Positions 14,170 through 20,691 of a stretch of 22,408 nt of DNA are shown here, in pieces. This DNA comes from a virus: IMG/VR virus record IMGVR_UViG_3300020172_004471, positions 1 to 22,408 of that record. One strand, written 5' to 3'. The position numbers were made by a program, and so were the translations under genes. Positions within the stretch are counted from its first letter, which is position 1; each line of letters begins with the position of its first letter. The notes under the pieces were generated by a model, which was given only the letters and a program-made list of their open reading frames with translations, did not search any database and was not told the origin of the DNA.

Positions 14170-15924
14170 GTGAATAGAGAACAATTAATTATTGAAGTAA
14201 CGAAGTGTATGAGGAATACTCCTTACGCACTTCGTACTTATTTACAAACTTACGATAACACCGTATCCAAATACGTTCCGTTAGATTTATTTCCAGACCA
14301 AATAAAATTAATCGAAGATTACGATAACTACAATGAAAACGTTGCCCTGAAATATAGACAGGCAGGAGTTTCAACAGTTACCGCTGCATGGGCATCAAAA
14401 AGATTAGTTTTTGCCAAAAAGAATAAACCTGAAAAAATCCTAATCATTGCCAACAAATTAGATACGGCAGTGGAGATGGCAAATAAGGTTAGAGGGTTCA
14501 CAGAACAGTGGCCTTCATGGGTTGGAGTAACTTTCTCCAATGAAAAGAACGCACAAAGACATTTCAAATTAACTAATGGTTGTGAGATTAAAGCTGTTGC
14601 AACATCACGAGATGCTCTTAGAGGTTATACCCCTACCATCTTGATATTTGATGAGGCCGCCTACATTGAAGCCGACGGAGATTTTTGGGCAGCCTGTATG
14701 GCCTCACTATCTACGGGTGGTAAGGTTATTGTTGTATCTACTCCAAACGGATATGACCCAATCTATTATGAAATCTACGACCAGTCTTTGAGAGGTATGA
14801 ATGATTTCAAAATAACTGAAATGTTTTGGTACCGTGACCCAAGATATACAAAAGACTTGTATATGGTTAAAACCAACGATTTAGTTCATTTTCTTTTGAA
14901 TAGAGAAGAATACAATCTTGATGAAATCATTATTAATTTATCTATGGACAATCCATATGATAGAGACCACTCCATAGTAACAGACTACATTGAACAAGGA
15001 TATAAACCGTGTTCTTCTTGGTTTGAAGGTATGGTTAAGAAATTAAAATACGATAGACGTAAAGTGGCTCAGGAATTGGAATGTAATTTCTTAGGTTCAG
15101 GTGATAACGTATTTGATTCTGATATGATGACAGATATTTCTAAAAACCAAGTCAAAGAACCTCAGGCAAAAATGATGGGAGGAGGACTTTGGATTTTTAA
15201 AGAACCTGTTAATGGACATAAGTATGTTATGGGTGTCGACGTATCAAGAGGAGATTCTGAAGACTTTAGTTGTATTCAAATAATTGACTTTGATACAAGA
15301 GAACAAGTCCTTGAATATGTCGGTAAAGTCCCACCAGACATCACTGCAGAGATTGCATATAAGTGGGGTACAATGTATAACGCCTATTGTGTTATTGACT
15401 TAACAGGGGGTATGGGAGTTGCAACTGCAAGAAAAATGCAAGAGATGGGTTATCAATCAGGAATGTATGTTGATAATGTTGACACAACAAACAAATGGAA
15501 GTTTGACCCTAAATTAAATGAAAAAATACCTGGTATTAATTTTAATAATAAAAGGGTTCAAATTATTGCCTCATTTGAAGAGTCTATGAGACATAAGTTT
15601 AGAATTTATTCAAGTAGGTTATACAATGAAATGAATACGTTTATTTATGTTAATGGTAGACCTGACCATCAAAAAGGACATCATGATGATTGTATCATGA
15701 GCATCGCTATGGCGATTTACGTTGCAGAAAAATCATTCCAATCTTTAGAAAAAGTTGTAAACCATACTAAAGCTATGTTAAACTCTTGGTCCACAGCTAT
15801 CAGTGAGAACAAAAATACGTCAGAGTATTTTAATCCTATGGTTCCTCAAATGGGAAGACAATTCCCAATAAACCAAGGTCCATCTCGTGGTGACTATGAA
15901 AAATACTCTTGGTTATTTCGTTAA
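14170..15924 (+). CDS. Terminase large subunit (T4 gp17-like)
   Basis: The 584-residue product is the DNA-packaging motor ATPase-nuclease. An adenine-binding Q motif is at about 42-46 (FPDQIKLIE). The Walker A position reads RQAGVST (63-69), where the usual RQxGKS/T lysine is Val. Walker B is ILIFDEA (157-163), with catalytic E162, and the coupling motif is VVSTPNG (188-194). The C-terminal RNase H-like nuclease has acidic residues at D357 (MGVDVSRGD), D410 (CVIDLTGG) and D506/D507 (HHDDC). The start is a GTG at 14170, 9 bp after the previous stop; ATG codon 14 is the alternative. It cuts the concatemer and pumps DNA through the portal encoded next. Confidence 0.93.
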   Translation: MNREQLIIEVTKCMRNTPYALRTYLQTYDNTVSKYVPLDLFPDQIKLIEDYDNYNENVALKYRQAGVSTVTAAWASKRLVFAKKNKPEKILIIANKLDTAVEMANKVRGFTEQWPSWVGVTFSNEKNAQRHFKLTNGCEIKAVATSRDALRGYTPTILIFDEAAYIEADGDFWAACMASLSTGGKVIVVSTPNGYDPIYYEIYDQSLRGMNDFKITEMFWYRDPRYTKDLYMVKTNDLVHFLLNREEYNLDEIIINLSMDNPYDRDHSIVTDYIEQGYKPCSSWFEGMVKKLKYDRRKVAQELECNFLGSGDNVFDSDMMTDISKNQVKEPQAKMMGGGLWIFKEPVNGHKYVMGVDVSRGDSEDFSCIQIIDFDTREQVLEYVGKVPPDITAEIAYKWGTMYNAYCVIDLTGGMGVATARKMQEMGYQSGMYVDNVDTTNKWKFDPKLNEKIPGINFNNKRVQIIASFEESMRHKFRIYSSRLYNEMNTFIYVNGRPDHQKGHHDDCIMSIAMAIYVAEKSFQSLEKVVNHTKAMLNSWSTAISENKNTSEYFNPMVPQMGRQFPINQGPSRGDYEKYSWLFR

Positions 15925-15930
15925 CGATAA

Positions 15931-15938
15931 GTATTTAT
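15931..15938 (+). promoter_or_regulatory. TATTTAT-type element (GTATTTAT) before the portal gene
   Basis: GTATTTAT lies in the 43-bp gap after the terminase, 29 nt before the portal ATG. Unlike the close-spaced examples this would leave a real leader. Confidence 0.4.
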
Positions 15939-15967
15939 ATTATCAAGGTAACAAGTAAATTTACATT

Positions 15968-17818
15968 ATGGCAGAACAAAATATGACGGTTTGGCAACGA
16001 CTGTCGCAAACATTTGGTCCGAACTCACTTCTTCAACAAGATTATCCAACTTTTAAGTTTGATAAGAAGGAATTATTACGTACCAAAAGTAGAGAAGAAT
16101 ACGAAAGAGAAAAGTTACAAGCACAACAAACTTTTTACCTAACAAATCAATGGGCTAAGGTTGAGAACAATCTTTACTCACAAGCAATTTATTACGAACC
16201 ATCCAGATTATCGGCACAATACGATTATGAATCGATGGAATATACTCCAGAAATTTCCGCAGCACTTGATATCTACGCTGAAGAATCCACAACAACAAAT
16301 GAAGATGGATTTATTCTTCAGATTTATTCTGAGTCAAAAAGAATAAAAGGTGTATTAGCCGACTTGTTTAATAACAATTTAGATATTAATACCAACTTAC
16401 CTATGTGGACAAGAAACACTTGTAAGTATGGTGATAACTTTGTTTACTTAAAGTTAGACCCTGAGAAAGGTGTTGTTGGAGTACAACAGTTACCAACTAT
16501 TGAAATTGAAAGACATGAGGTTGGGGTTACTGCAAAAATATCTGTAGATATTACACAAGAGTTGGAAAAAGACAAAAAAGCCCTTCACTTTACTTGGAAG
16601 AATAAAAACATGGAATTCCAATCATGGGAAATCGCTCACTTTAGGTTATTAGGTGACGATAGAAAACTTCCTTATGGTACCTCTATGTTAGAAAAAGCCA
16701 GAAGAATTTGGAAACAATTATTACTATCAGAAGATGCAATGTTGATTTATCGTACATCAAGAGCACCTGAAAGAAGAATGTTCAAAGTATTTGTGGGTAA
16801 TATGAACGATGATGATGTTGAAGCATACGTAAACCGTGTTGCCAACAAATTCAAAAGAGAACAAATTGTTGACAAGAATACAGGTAACGTGGATATGAGA
16901 TTCAACCAAATGGCGGTTGACCAAGATTATTTTATTCCTGTAAGAGACCCAGCGGCACCAGACCCAATTACAACATTACCTGGAGCAACTAACTTATCAG
17001 AGATTGCGGATATTGAATATATTCAAAAGAAATTATTAACTGCACTTCGTGTACCTAAGGCTTTCTTAGGGTTTGAAGAAGTTGTTGGTGACGGTAAGAA
17101 CTTGGCATTACAAGACATTAGATTTGCTCGTACAATCAACAGAATCCAAAAGAGTATGTTGGCCGAGTTAAACAAAATTGCGATTGTTCACTTATTCTTA
17201 TTAGGATTTGAAGATGAACTTTCAAACTTTACCATAGGTCTCACAAATCCATCAACTCAGGCAGATTTATTGAAGATTGATGTTTGGAAAGAAAAAGTAT
17301 TATTGTATAAAGACTTAGTATCTGACCCAGGAAATGGTATTCAAGCGACATCATCTACATGGGCTAAGAAACATATCTTTGGTTGGTCTGACGAAGAAGT
17401 TCGTTTGGACTTACAACAACAAAGAGTTGAAAGAGCTGTCGGTGAAGAACTTAAAGCAACTCCTACAGTTATTACTAAAACAGGATTATTTGATAATATA
17501 GACAAATTATACGGAAGTGCGACAGGTGCGACACCTGCGGCAGGAGCGGCAACTACACCAGGAGGTACTGAAGAATTAGGAGCACCACCATCATTTAGTT
17601 CTCCATCTGAACCACCACCTGCAGAGGCTCCACCAGCAGGAGGAGAAGTTCCACCACCATCAGGTGAACCAGAATTAGCTCCAGAGTCTAAGAAAAAAGA
17701 CATGAACATTTTAATTGAAAGTAACTTAATTGAAGGGTCTAGAATGATTGATTTAGGACAAGCTCAAGATTCTTTAGGAGAAATTTCAAAAGAATTGGAT
17801 AAGTTACTAAATTCATAG
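15968..17818 (+). CDS. Portal vertex protein (T4 gp20-like)
   Basis: The 616-residue product forms the dodecameric head gate that holds the packaging motor and later the neck. Family marks include YTPEISAALDIYAEESTT (about 92-110), the TCKYGDNFVYLKL segment (about 151-163), EIAHFRLLGDDRKLPYGTSMLEKARRIWKQL (about 221-252) and APERRMFKVFVGN (266-278), then a long helical stem with LLTALRVPKAFLGFEE. T4 gp20 is 524 aa; the extra length is mostly a Pro/Ala/Gly-rich, probably disordered tail (about 517-577) before a short helical end. It follows the terminase directly; in T4 the tail genes gp18 and gp19 lie between the two. Confidence 0.92.
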   Translation: MAEQNMTVWQRLSQTFGPNSLLQQDYPTFKFDKKELLRTKSREEYEREKLQAQQTFYLTNQWAKVENNLYSQAIYYEPSRLSAQYDYESMEYTPEISAALDIYAEESTTTNEDGFILQIYSESKRIKGVLADLFNNNLDINTNLPMWTRNTCKYGDNFVYLKLDPEKGVVGVQQLPTIEIERHEVGVTAKISVDITQELEKDKKALHFTWKNKNMEFQSWEIAHFRLLGDDRKLPYGTSMLEKARRIWKQLLLSEDAMLIYRTSRAPERRMFKVFVGNMNDDDVEAYVNRVANKFKREQIVDKNTGNVDMRFNQMAVDQDYFIPVRDPAAPDPITTLPGATNLSEIADIEYIQKKLLTALRVPKAFLGFEEVVGDGKNLALQDIRFARTINRIQKSMLAELNKIAIVHLFLLGFEDELSNFTIGLTNPSTQADLLKIDVWKEKVLLYKDLVSDPGNGIQATSSTWAKKHIFGWSDEEVRLDLQQQRVERAVGEELKATPTVITKTGLFDNIDKLYGSATGATPAAGAATTPGGTEELGAPPSFSSPSEPPPAEAPPAGGEVPPPSGEPELAPESKKKDMNILIESNLIEGSRMIDLGQAQDSLGEISKELDKLLNS

Positions 17819-17825
17819 TATTTAT
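17818..17825 (+). promoter_or_regulatory. TATTTAT-type element (GTATTTAT) before the 17832 gene
   Basis: GTATTTAT begins at the last base of the portal stop codon and ends 6 nt before the ATG at 17832, so the proposed promoter and the gene start fill the whole 13-bp gap. Confidence 0.45.
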
Positions 17826-17831
17826 TTGAAA

Positions 17832-18539
17832 ATGAGCAAAATGACCTTCGGAACCATAAAATCCATAATTGAGAATAATCTACTAGAATCCTACAAGAAT
17901 GAAAAGGAATTCAAGAAGACATTGAGAGAGTTCAAACACAATGTATTGAACAATAAATCTATGTCAAAGGCGTATACTTTATATGACCAATTGAGTACTC
18001 CTCAAGGGTTAAATGATGATGACGCTAAAGAATTCTTAGAAGAAGGTATATCGTTGTTACAAAGAGTTTTACCAAGTATAAAATTACCAAGAACAGTATC
18101 TGAATCAGTTAAAAATGGTTATACCGATATTGATACGTTAGTTTACACTCAAAAAATGAGTTTATCAGAAAGAATTAAATCTAAGAAAAATATTGTTTCA
18201 ATTCTTACATCAAAGCCTCAAAACGTTAAAGAATCTATAAATATTCCTGTTAAATCAATGGTGAATATTGCAAACCAAACATTGAGAAATTATCTTGATA
18301 CTTTAGATGAGAATTCTAAAAAAGAATTTATTCAAATTGTCTCTGAGGACACAAAAATTCTTGAGGAGAAATTTGAAGTTATTCGTGAAAGTGCAATTAA
18401 TAAATTGGAAACTATTATGAATAATGAAAATGAATCAGAAATTAAATCAAGAATCTCCGAAACTATTACTAAATTAAAAGACGAAAAATTTGACCAAATG
18501 AATTTTTTAAGATTAAAAAATCTTGAGGAATCAATTTAA
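17832..18539 (+). CDS. Hypothetical head-region protein, 235 aa
   Basis: The start is taken as the ATG at 17832 rather than an in-frame TTG two codons upstream, because of its spacing from GTATTTAT. The product is almost wholly helical, Lys/Glu/Ser-rich and likely coiled-coil in the last third (EDTKILEEKFEVIRESAINK onward). There are no membrane or signal segments. It lies between portal and prohead protease, where T4 has small prohead-core genes (67, 68), so a core or scaffold role is possible. Its stop overlaps the convergent bS21 stop by 4 bp, and its terminator lies inside that gene. Confidence 0.75.
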   Translation: MSKMTFGTIKSIIENNLLESYKNEKEFKKTLREFKHNVLNNKSMSKAYTLYDQLSTPQGLNDDDAKEFLEEGISLLQRVLPSIKLPRTVSESVKNGYTDIDTLVYTQKMSLSERIKSKKNIVSILTSKPQNVKESINIPVKSMVNIANQTLRNYLDTLDENSKKEFIQIVSEDTKILEEKFEVIRESAINKLETIMNNENESEIKSRISETITKLKDEKFDQMNFLRLKNLEESI

Positions 18540-18721
18540 TTATTATTTTTACTTTGAATATATTTTGCCTTTAAAATCTGTGCTCTTCTGACCACAGATT
18601 TTTTTGTATACTCTTTTCTCTCGTTTAATTTTTGGTTTTGTTTAGTCTTTATTACCTTAGACTTTAATGTTTTTAGAGCTCTCTCTAAATTGTCCCCATT
18701 TTTAATGTTTATGATTATCAT
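18536..18721 (-). CDS. rpsU: Ribosomal protein bS21, phage-encoded
   Basis: The 61-residue product matches bS21 along its length: the N-terminal strand IIINIKNGDNLERALKTLK (family pattern I.V..GEN.ERALK.FK), a basic helix, the middle RKEYTKKSVVRRAQ (family R..F.KPSVKKR) and the terminal KAKYIQSK. Residue 54 is Tyr, aligning with the Bacteroidota bS21 Tyr near the sequestered anti-Shine-Dalgarno end of 16S rRNA. bS21 joins the small subunit late and affects initiation. No Shine-Dalgarno is visible upstream. It is the only minus-strand gene inside the late block. Replacement or mixing with host bS21 to bias translation to phage mRNA is the likely purpose, by inference. Confidence 0.9.
   Translation of the reverse strand: MIIINIKNGDNLERALKTLKSKVIKTKQNQKLNERKEYTKKSVVRRAQILKAKYIQSKNNN
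18573..18605 (+). terminator. Rho-independent terminator embedded in the bS21 gene
   Basis: On the + strand AAAATCTGTG (18573-18582) pairs perfectly with CACAGATTTT (18593-18602) around a 10-nt loop, then TTT. It would end the portal/17832 transcript and prevent read-through antisense to bS21, yet it lies within the bS21 codons on the other strand. Confidence 0.7.
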
Positions 18722-18820
18722 ATATTATAAAATATCTTGTAGTTTGAGAAAATTTTTGACTATTGGTTTTATATGACTTATTCTTGTACAGAACATAAAC
18801 ATATATAATCATGAAAATTA

Positions 18821-19261
18821 ATGAAAAAAGGAAAGAGTGTAAAGTTAAATTTATACAATCCAATTAAATCCGTGTATGGTACTGTAGATTCAAAAAATTT
18901 AAAATCAGTATACATCAACATCCAATCATGGGTGACTCCAAAAAAAGAATATGATAACTGGAACAGAATAGTTTCTAACTTAGGTCGAGAAATAAAACAT
19001 TCTGTTTTTGAATCAATAAACACTAAACTTTTTCAAGAAAAAAGTATTGTTGATTTAGACCTTAGAACAAGTGGAATCTCACACGGAAAAAAATCATTTT
19101 TTAACTTAGAGATTAACCTATACACCAATTCTGAATTAGATTTTAAATCATTAGAAATTAAAGATTCAGTTAAAGGTATCGTTAAATCAATATTTAGAAA
19201 TAACATTCAACCAAACAAATACTTTGAATTTTCAACTTCAAAAAAGACTGATGGCCAATAA
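18821..19261 (+). CDS. Hypothetical protein, 146 aa
   Basis: Not recognised. It is basic and probably alpha/beta: VKLNLYNPIKSVYGTVDSK, an Ile/Trp-containing strand (VYINIQSWVTPKKEYDNWNR), a helix, then SFFNLEINLYTNSELDFKS. The ATG at 18821 is chosen because the ATG 10 bp upstream (18811) is out of frame and closes after 18 codons. It lies between bS21 (divergent, 99 bp) and the prohead protease, in the place of T4 prohead-core genes. No TATTTAT element is seen in front of it. Confidence 0.7.
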   Translation: MKKGKSVKLNLYNPIKSVYGTVDSKNLKSVYINIQSWVTPKKEYDNWNRIVSNLGREIKHSVFESINTKLFQEKSIVDLDLRTSGISHGKKSFFNLEINLYTNSELDFKSLEIKDSVKGIVKSIFRNNIQPNKYFEFSTSKKTDGQ

Positions 19262-19276
19262 ACTATTAATAACGGT

Positions 19277-19284
19277 ATATTTAT
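19277..19284 (+). promoter_or_regulatory. TATTTAT-type element before the prohead protease gene
   Basis: ATATTTAT ends 13 nt before the ATG at 19298, in a 36-bp gap. Candidate late promoter. Confidence 0.4.
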
Positions 19285-19297
19285 CATAAAAGATTAG

Positions 19298-20014
19298 ATG
19301 AAAAATTTAAGAATATTAGAAGCTAGCGAATTTGGTCACGGTATTTTAGTCGAGGCTGACGCAGGTTTTGTATCACCTAAAGATGCTCGTAATGAAAAGG
19401 TTCTAAGAGAGGCTAAAGAAATGGATTATAGAAACCCGTTTGAGTTTTATGCTGTCTTACAAAAATACGATACACCAAATAGAAACGGTAGAACATATCC
19501 TGAAAGAATTCTTAAAAGAGAAGCCGAGAATTATAAAAAAGCTATTGAAAAAGGATTATCAACTTCCGAGTTAAATCACCCTGAATCTTCTTTAATTGAC
19601 TTAGATAGAGTTGCCCATTTAATTACACAAATTTGGTGGGAGGGAAATATTTTAATGGGTAAACTTAAGTTATTAACTTCGCCAGGATTCCATGAAAGAG
19701 GAATTGTATCAACTAAAGGTGACCAAGCAGCAAACTTAATGAGACAAGGGGTTACTATGGGAGTATCTTCAAGAGGTGTTGGGTCACTTAAAAAAGTTGG
19801 AGAAAGAAATGAAGTACAAGATGACTTTGAATTAATTTGTTTTGACTTAGTTTCTTCACCGTCAACACCTGGAGCTTATTTATTTTCAAACCCTGAAGAT
19901 AGAACAAAGTATGAAGAAAATTTAGATGAAGAAAAAAAACATAACCAAACTAATGGATATGTTGAAAAGTCAGTTGACTTAATGAAGAAATTAAACGATT
20001 TTTTAGGAAAATAA
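19298..20014 (+). CDS. Prohead core protease (T4 gp21-like)
   Basis: The 238-residue product is the serine protease that digests scaffold and trims capsid proteins during head maturation. The catalytic His is H94 in LSTSELNHPESS, and the nucleophile is in GVTMGVSSRGVGS (S157 or S158); both match the gp21 and herpesvirus-assemblin-like fold. The front YAVLQKYDTPNRNGRTYPERIL (about 51-72) and WWEGNILMGKLKLL (about 113-126) are also typical. The C-terminal 40 residues are charged and may be removed by self-cleavage. Position before scaffold and capsid follows the T4 21-22-23 order. Confidence 0.93.
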   Translation: MKNLRILEASEFGHGILVEADAGFVSPKDARNEKVLREAKEMDYRNPFEFYAVLQKYDTPNRNGRTYPERILKREAENYKKAIEKGLSTSELNHPESSLIDLDRVAHLITQIWWEGNILMGKLKLLTSPGFHERGIVSTKGDQAANLMRQGVTMGVSSRGVGSLKKVGERNEVQDDFELICFDLVSSPSTPGAYLFSNPEDRTKYEENLDEEKKHNQTNGYVEKSVDLMKKLNDFLGK

Positions 20015-20020
20015 TAAAAC

Positions 20021-20233
20021 ATGGAAGAAAAATATTTTGTAGCAAAAATTCAGTACGATTTACCTGATGAGAATTCAGGAAAGATTAAAAAAATTAGAGA
20101 AGAAAAATTAGTTAAAGGTTACTCGGTAACGGACGTTGAGGCGAAAGTTACAAAGAAATATGAAGGATTTACCCATGATTGGAGAATCACATCAGTTTCT
20201 GAAAGTAAGATTGATGAAGTTATTGAAAACTAA
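20021..20233 (+). CDS. Small DUF4494-like protein, 70 aa
   Basis: The product resembles the DUF4494 pattern seen in Bacteroidota and their phages: a strand with YFVAKIQYDLPDENSGK, then EEKLVKGYSVTDVEAKVTKKY and a final WRITSVSESKIDEV. Function is unknown. It starts 6 bp after the protease stop, without its own promoter element, and is followed by a strong terminator. The family match is by eye and moderate. Confidence 0.65.
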   Translation: MEEKYFVAKIQYDLPDENSGKIKKIREEKLVKGYSVTDVEAKVTKKYEGFTHDWRITSVSESKIDEVIEN

Positions 20234-20252
20234 TTTATTTATTTAAAATTAT

Positions 20253-20280
20253 AAAAGTGGTCCATAAGACCACTTTTTTT
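20253..20280 (+). terminator. Rho-independent terminator after the protease operon
   Basis: AAAAGTGGTC (20253-20262), loop CATAA and GACCACTTTT (20268-20277) make a perfect 10-bp stem, followed by TTT. It separates the protease/DUF4494 unit from the gene at 20310. Confidence 0.9.
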
Positions 20281-20289
20281 ATTTGGTAG

Positions 20290-20297
20290 ATATTTAT
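20290..20297 (+). promoter_or_regulatory. TATTTAT-type element before the 20310 gene
   Basis: ATATTTAT directly follows the terminator and ends 12 nt before the ATG. With the next bases it also contains TATAAATA, the T4 late-promoter sequence. Confidence 0.5.
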
Positions 20298-20309
20298 AAA
20301 TAAAAAATT

Positions 20310-20633
20310 ATGAATTTTCAAGTATCATTAGGTGTCGCACCTTCACAGGAATTAAGAGTCGTAGTTGCTAACTCTTGGTCAACATGCTTAGCATATTGCG
20401 AAGGAGTAGGCTCTTCAATAAATTCAATTAATGAAATAGACTCTATAAATATGGTAATTGTTGACAGTGGAGCCACTGGTTGTTATCAAGTAACTTTAAA
20501 AAATGGTAGTGTTACTTCAACCAGTATGGTTTGGGCTTCAACCTACTCATCATTCAATGCTTGGCTTGATAATCAAGTAGATGTTGAACTTACTACCCTT
20601 CAATTTTCAAATAAACTTTACGTAACAGTATAG
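20310..20633 (+). CDS. Hypothetical protein, 107 aa
   Basis: Not recognised. It is beta-rich and Ser/Thr/Val-rich, with three cysteines (TCLAYCEG, TGCYQV). It has no clear signal peptide and begins MNFQVSLGVAPSQEL. It is a single-gene unit bounded by a terminator and promoter element upstream and a hairpin (20635-20657) downstream. Its place between protease and scaffold, and its beta-rich make-up, would suit a small head-decoration protein. This is inference. Confidence 0.65.
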   Translation: MNFQVSLGVAPSQELRVVVANSWSTCLAYCEGVGSSINSINEIDSINMVIVDSGATGCYQVTLKNGSVTSTSMVWASTYSSFNAWLDNQVDVELTTLQFSNKLYVTV

Positions 20634-20634
20634 C

Positions 20635-20657
20635 CAAAATGAATTTTTTTCATTTTG
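20635..20657 (+). terminator. Hairpin after the 20310 gene, weak terminator
   Basis: CAAAATGAA (20635-20643) and TTCATTTTG (20649-20657) form a perfect 9-bp stem with a T5 loop, starting 2 bp after the stop. There is no T-run after the stem, so it may instead stabilise the mRNA end. It is followed at once by the next promoter element. Confidence 0.45.
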
Positions 20658-20660
20658 ATA

Positions 20661-20668
20661 CTATTTAT
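20661..20668 (+). promoter_or_regulatory. TATTTAT-type element (CTATTTAT) before the scaffold gene
   Basis: CTATTTAT ends 23 nt before the ATG at 20692, leaving an A/T-rich leader. Confidence 0.4.
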
Positions 20669-20691
20669 TAGTTAAAATAACCAATTTTTTC

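Noticed and set aside
18722-18760. Shine-Dalgarno sequence before bS21, as reported for host rpsU in some Bacteroidota
   Set aside because: The 30 bases upstream of the ATG are A/T-rich, with no GGAGG-like run, so that autoregulation signal is not visible here.
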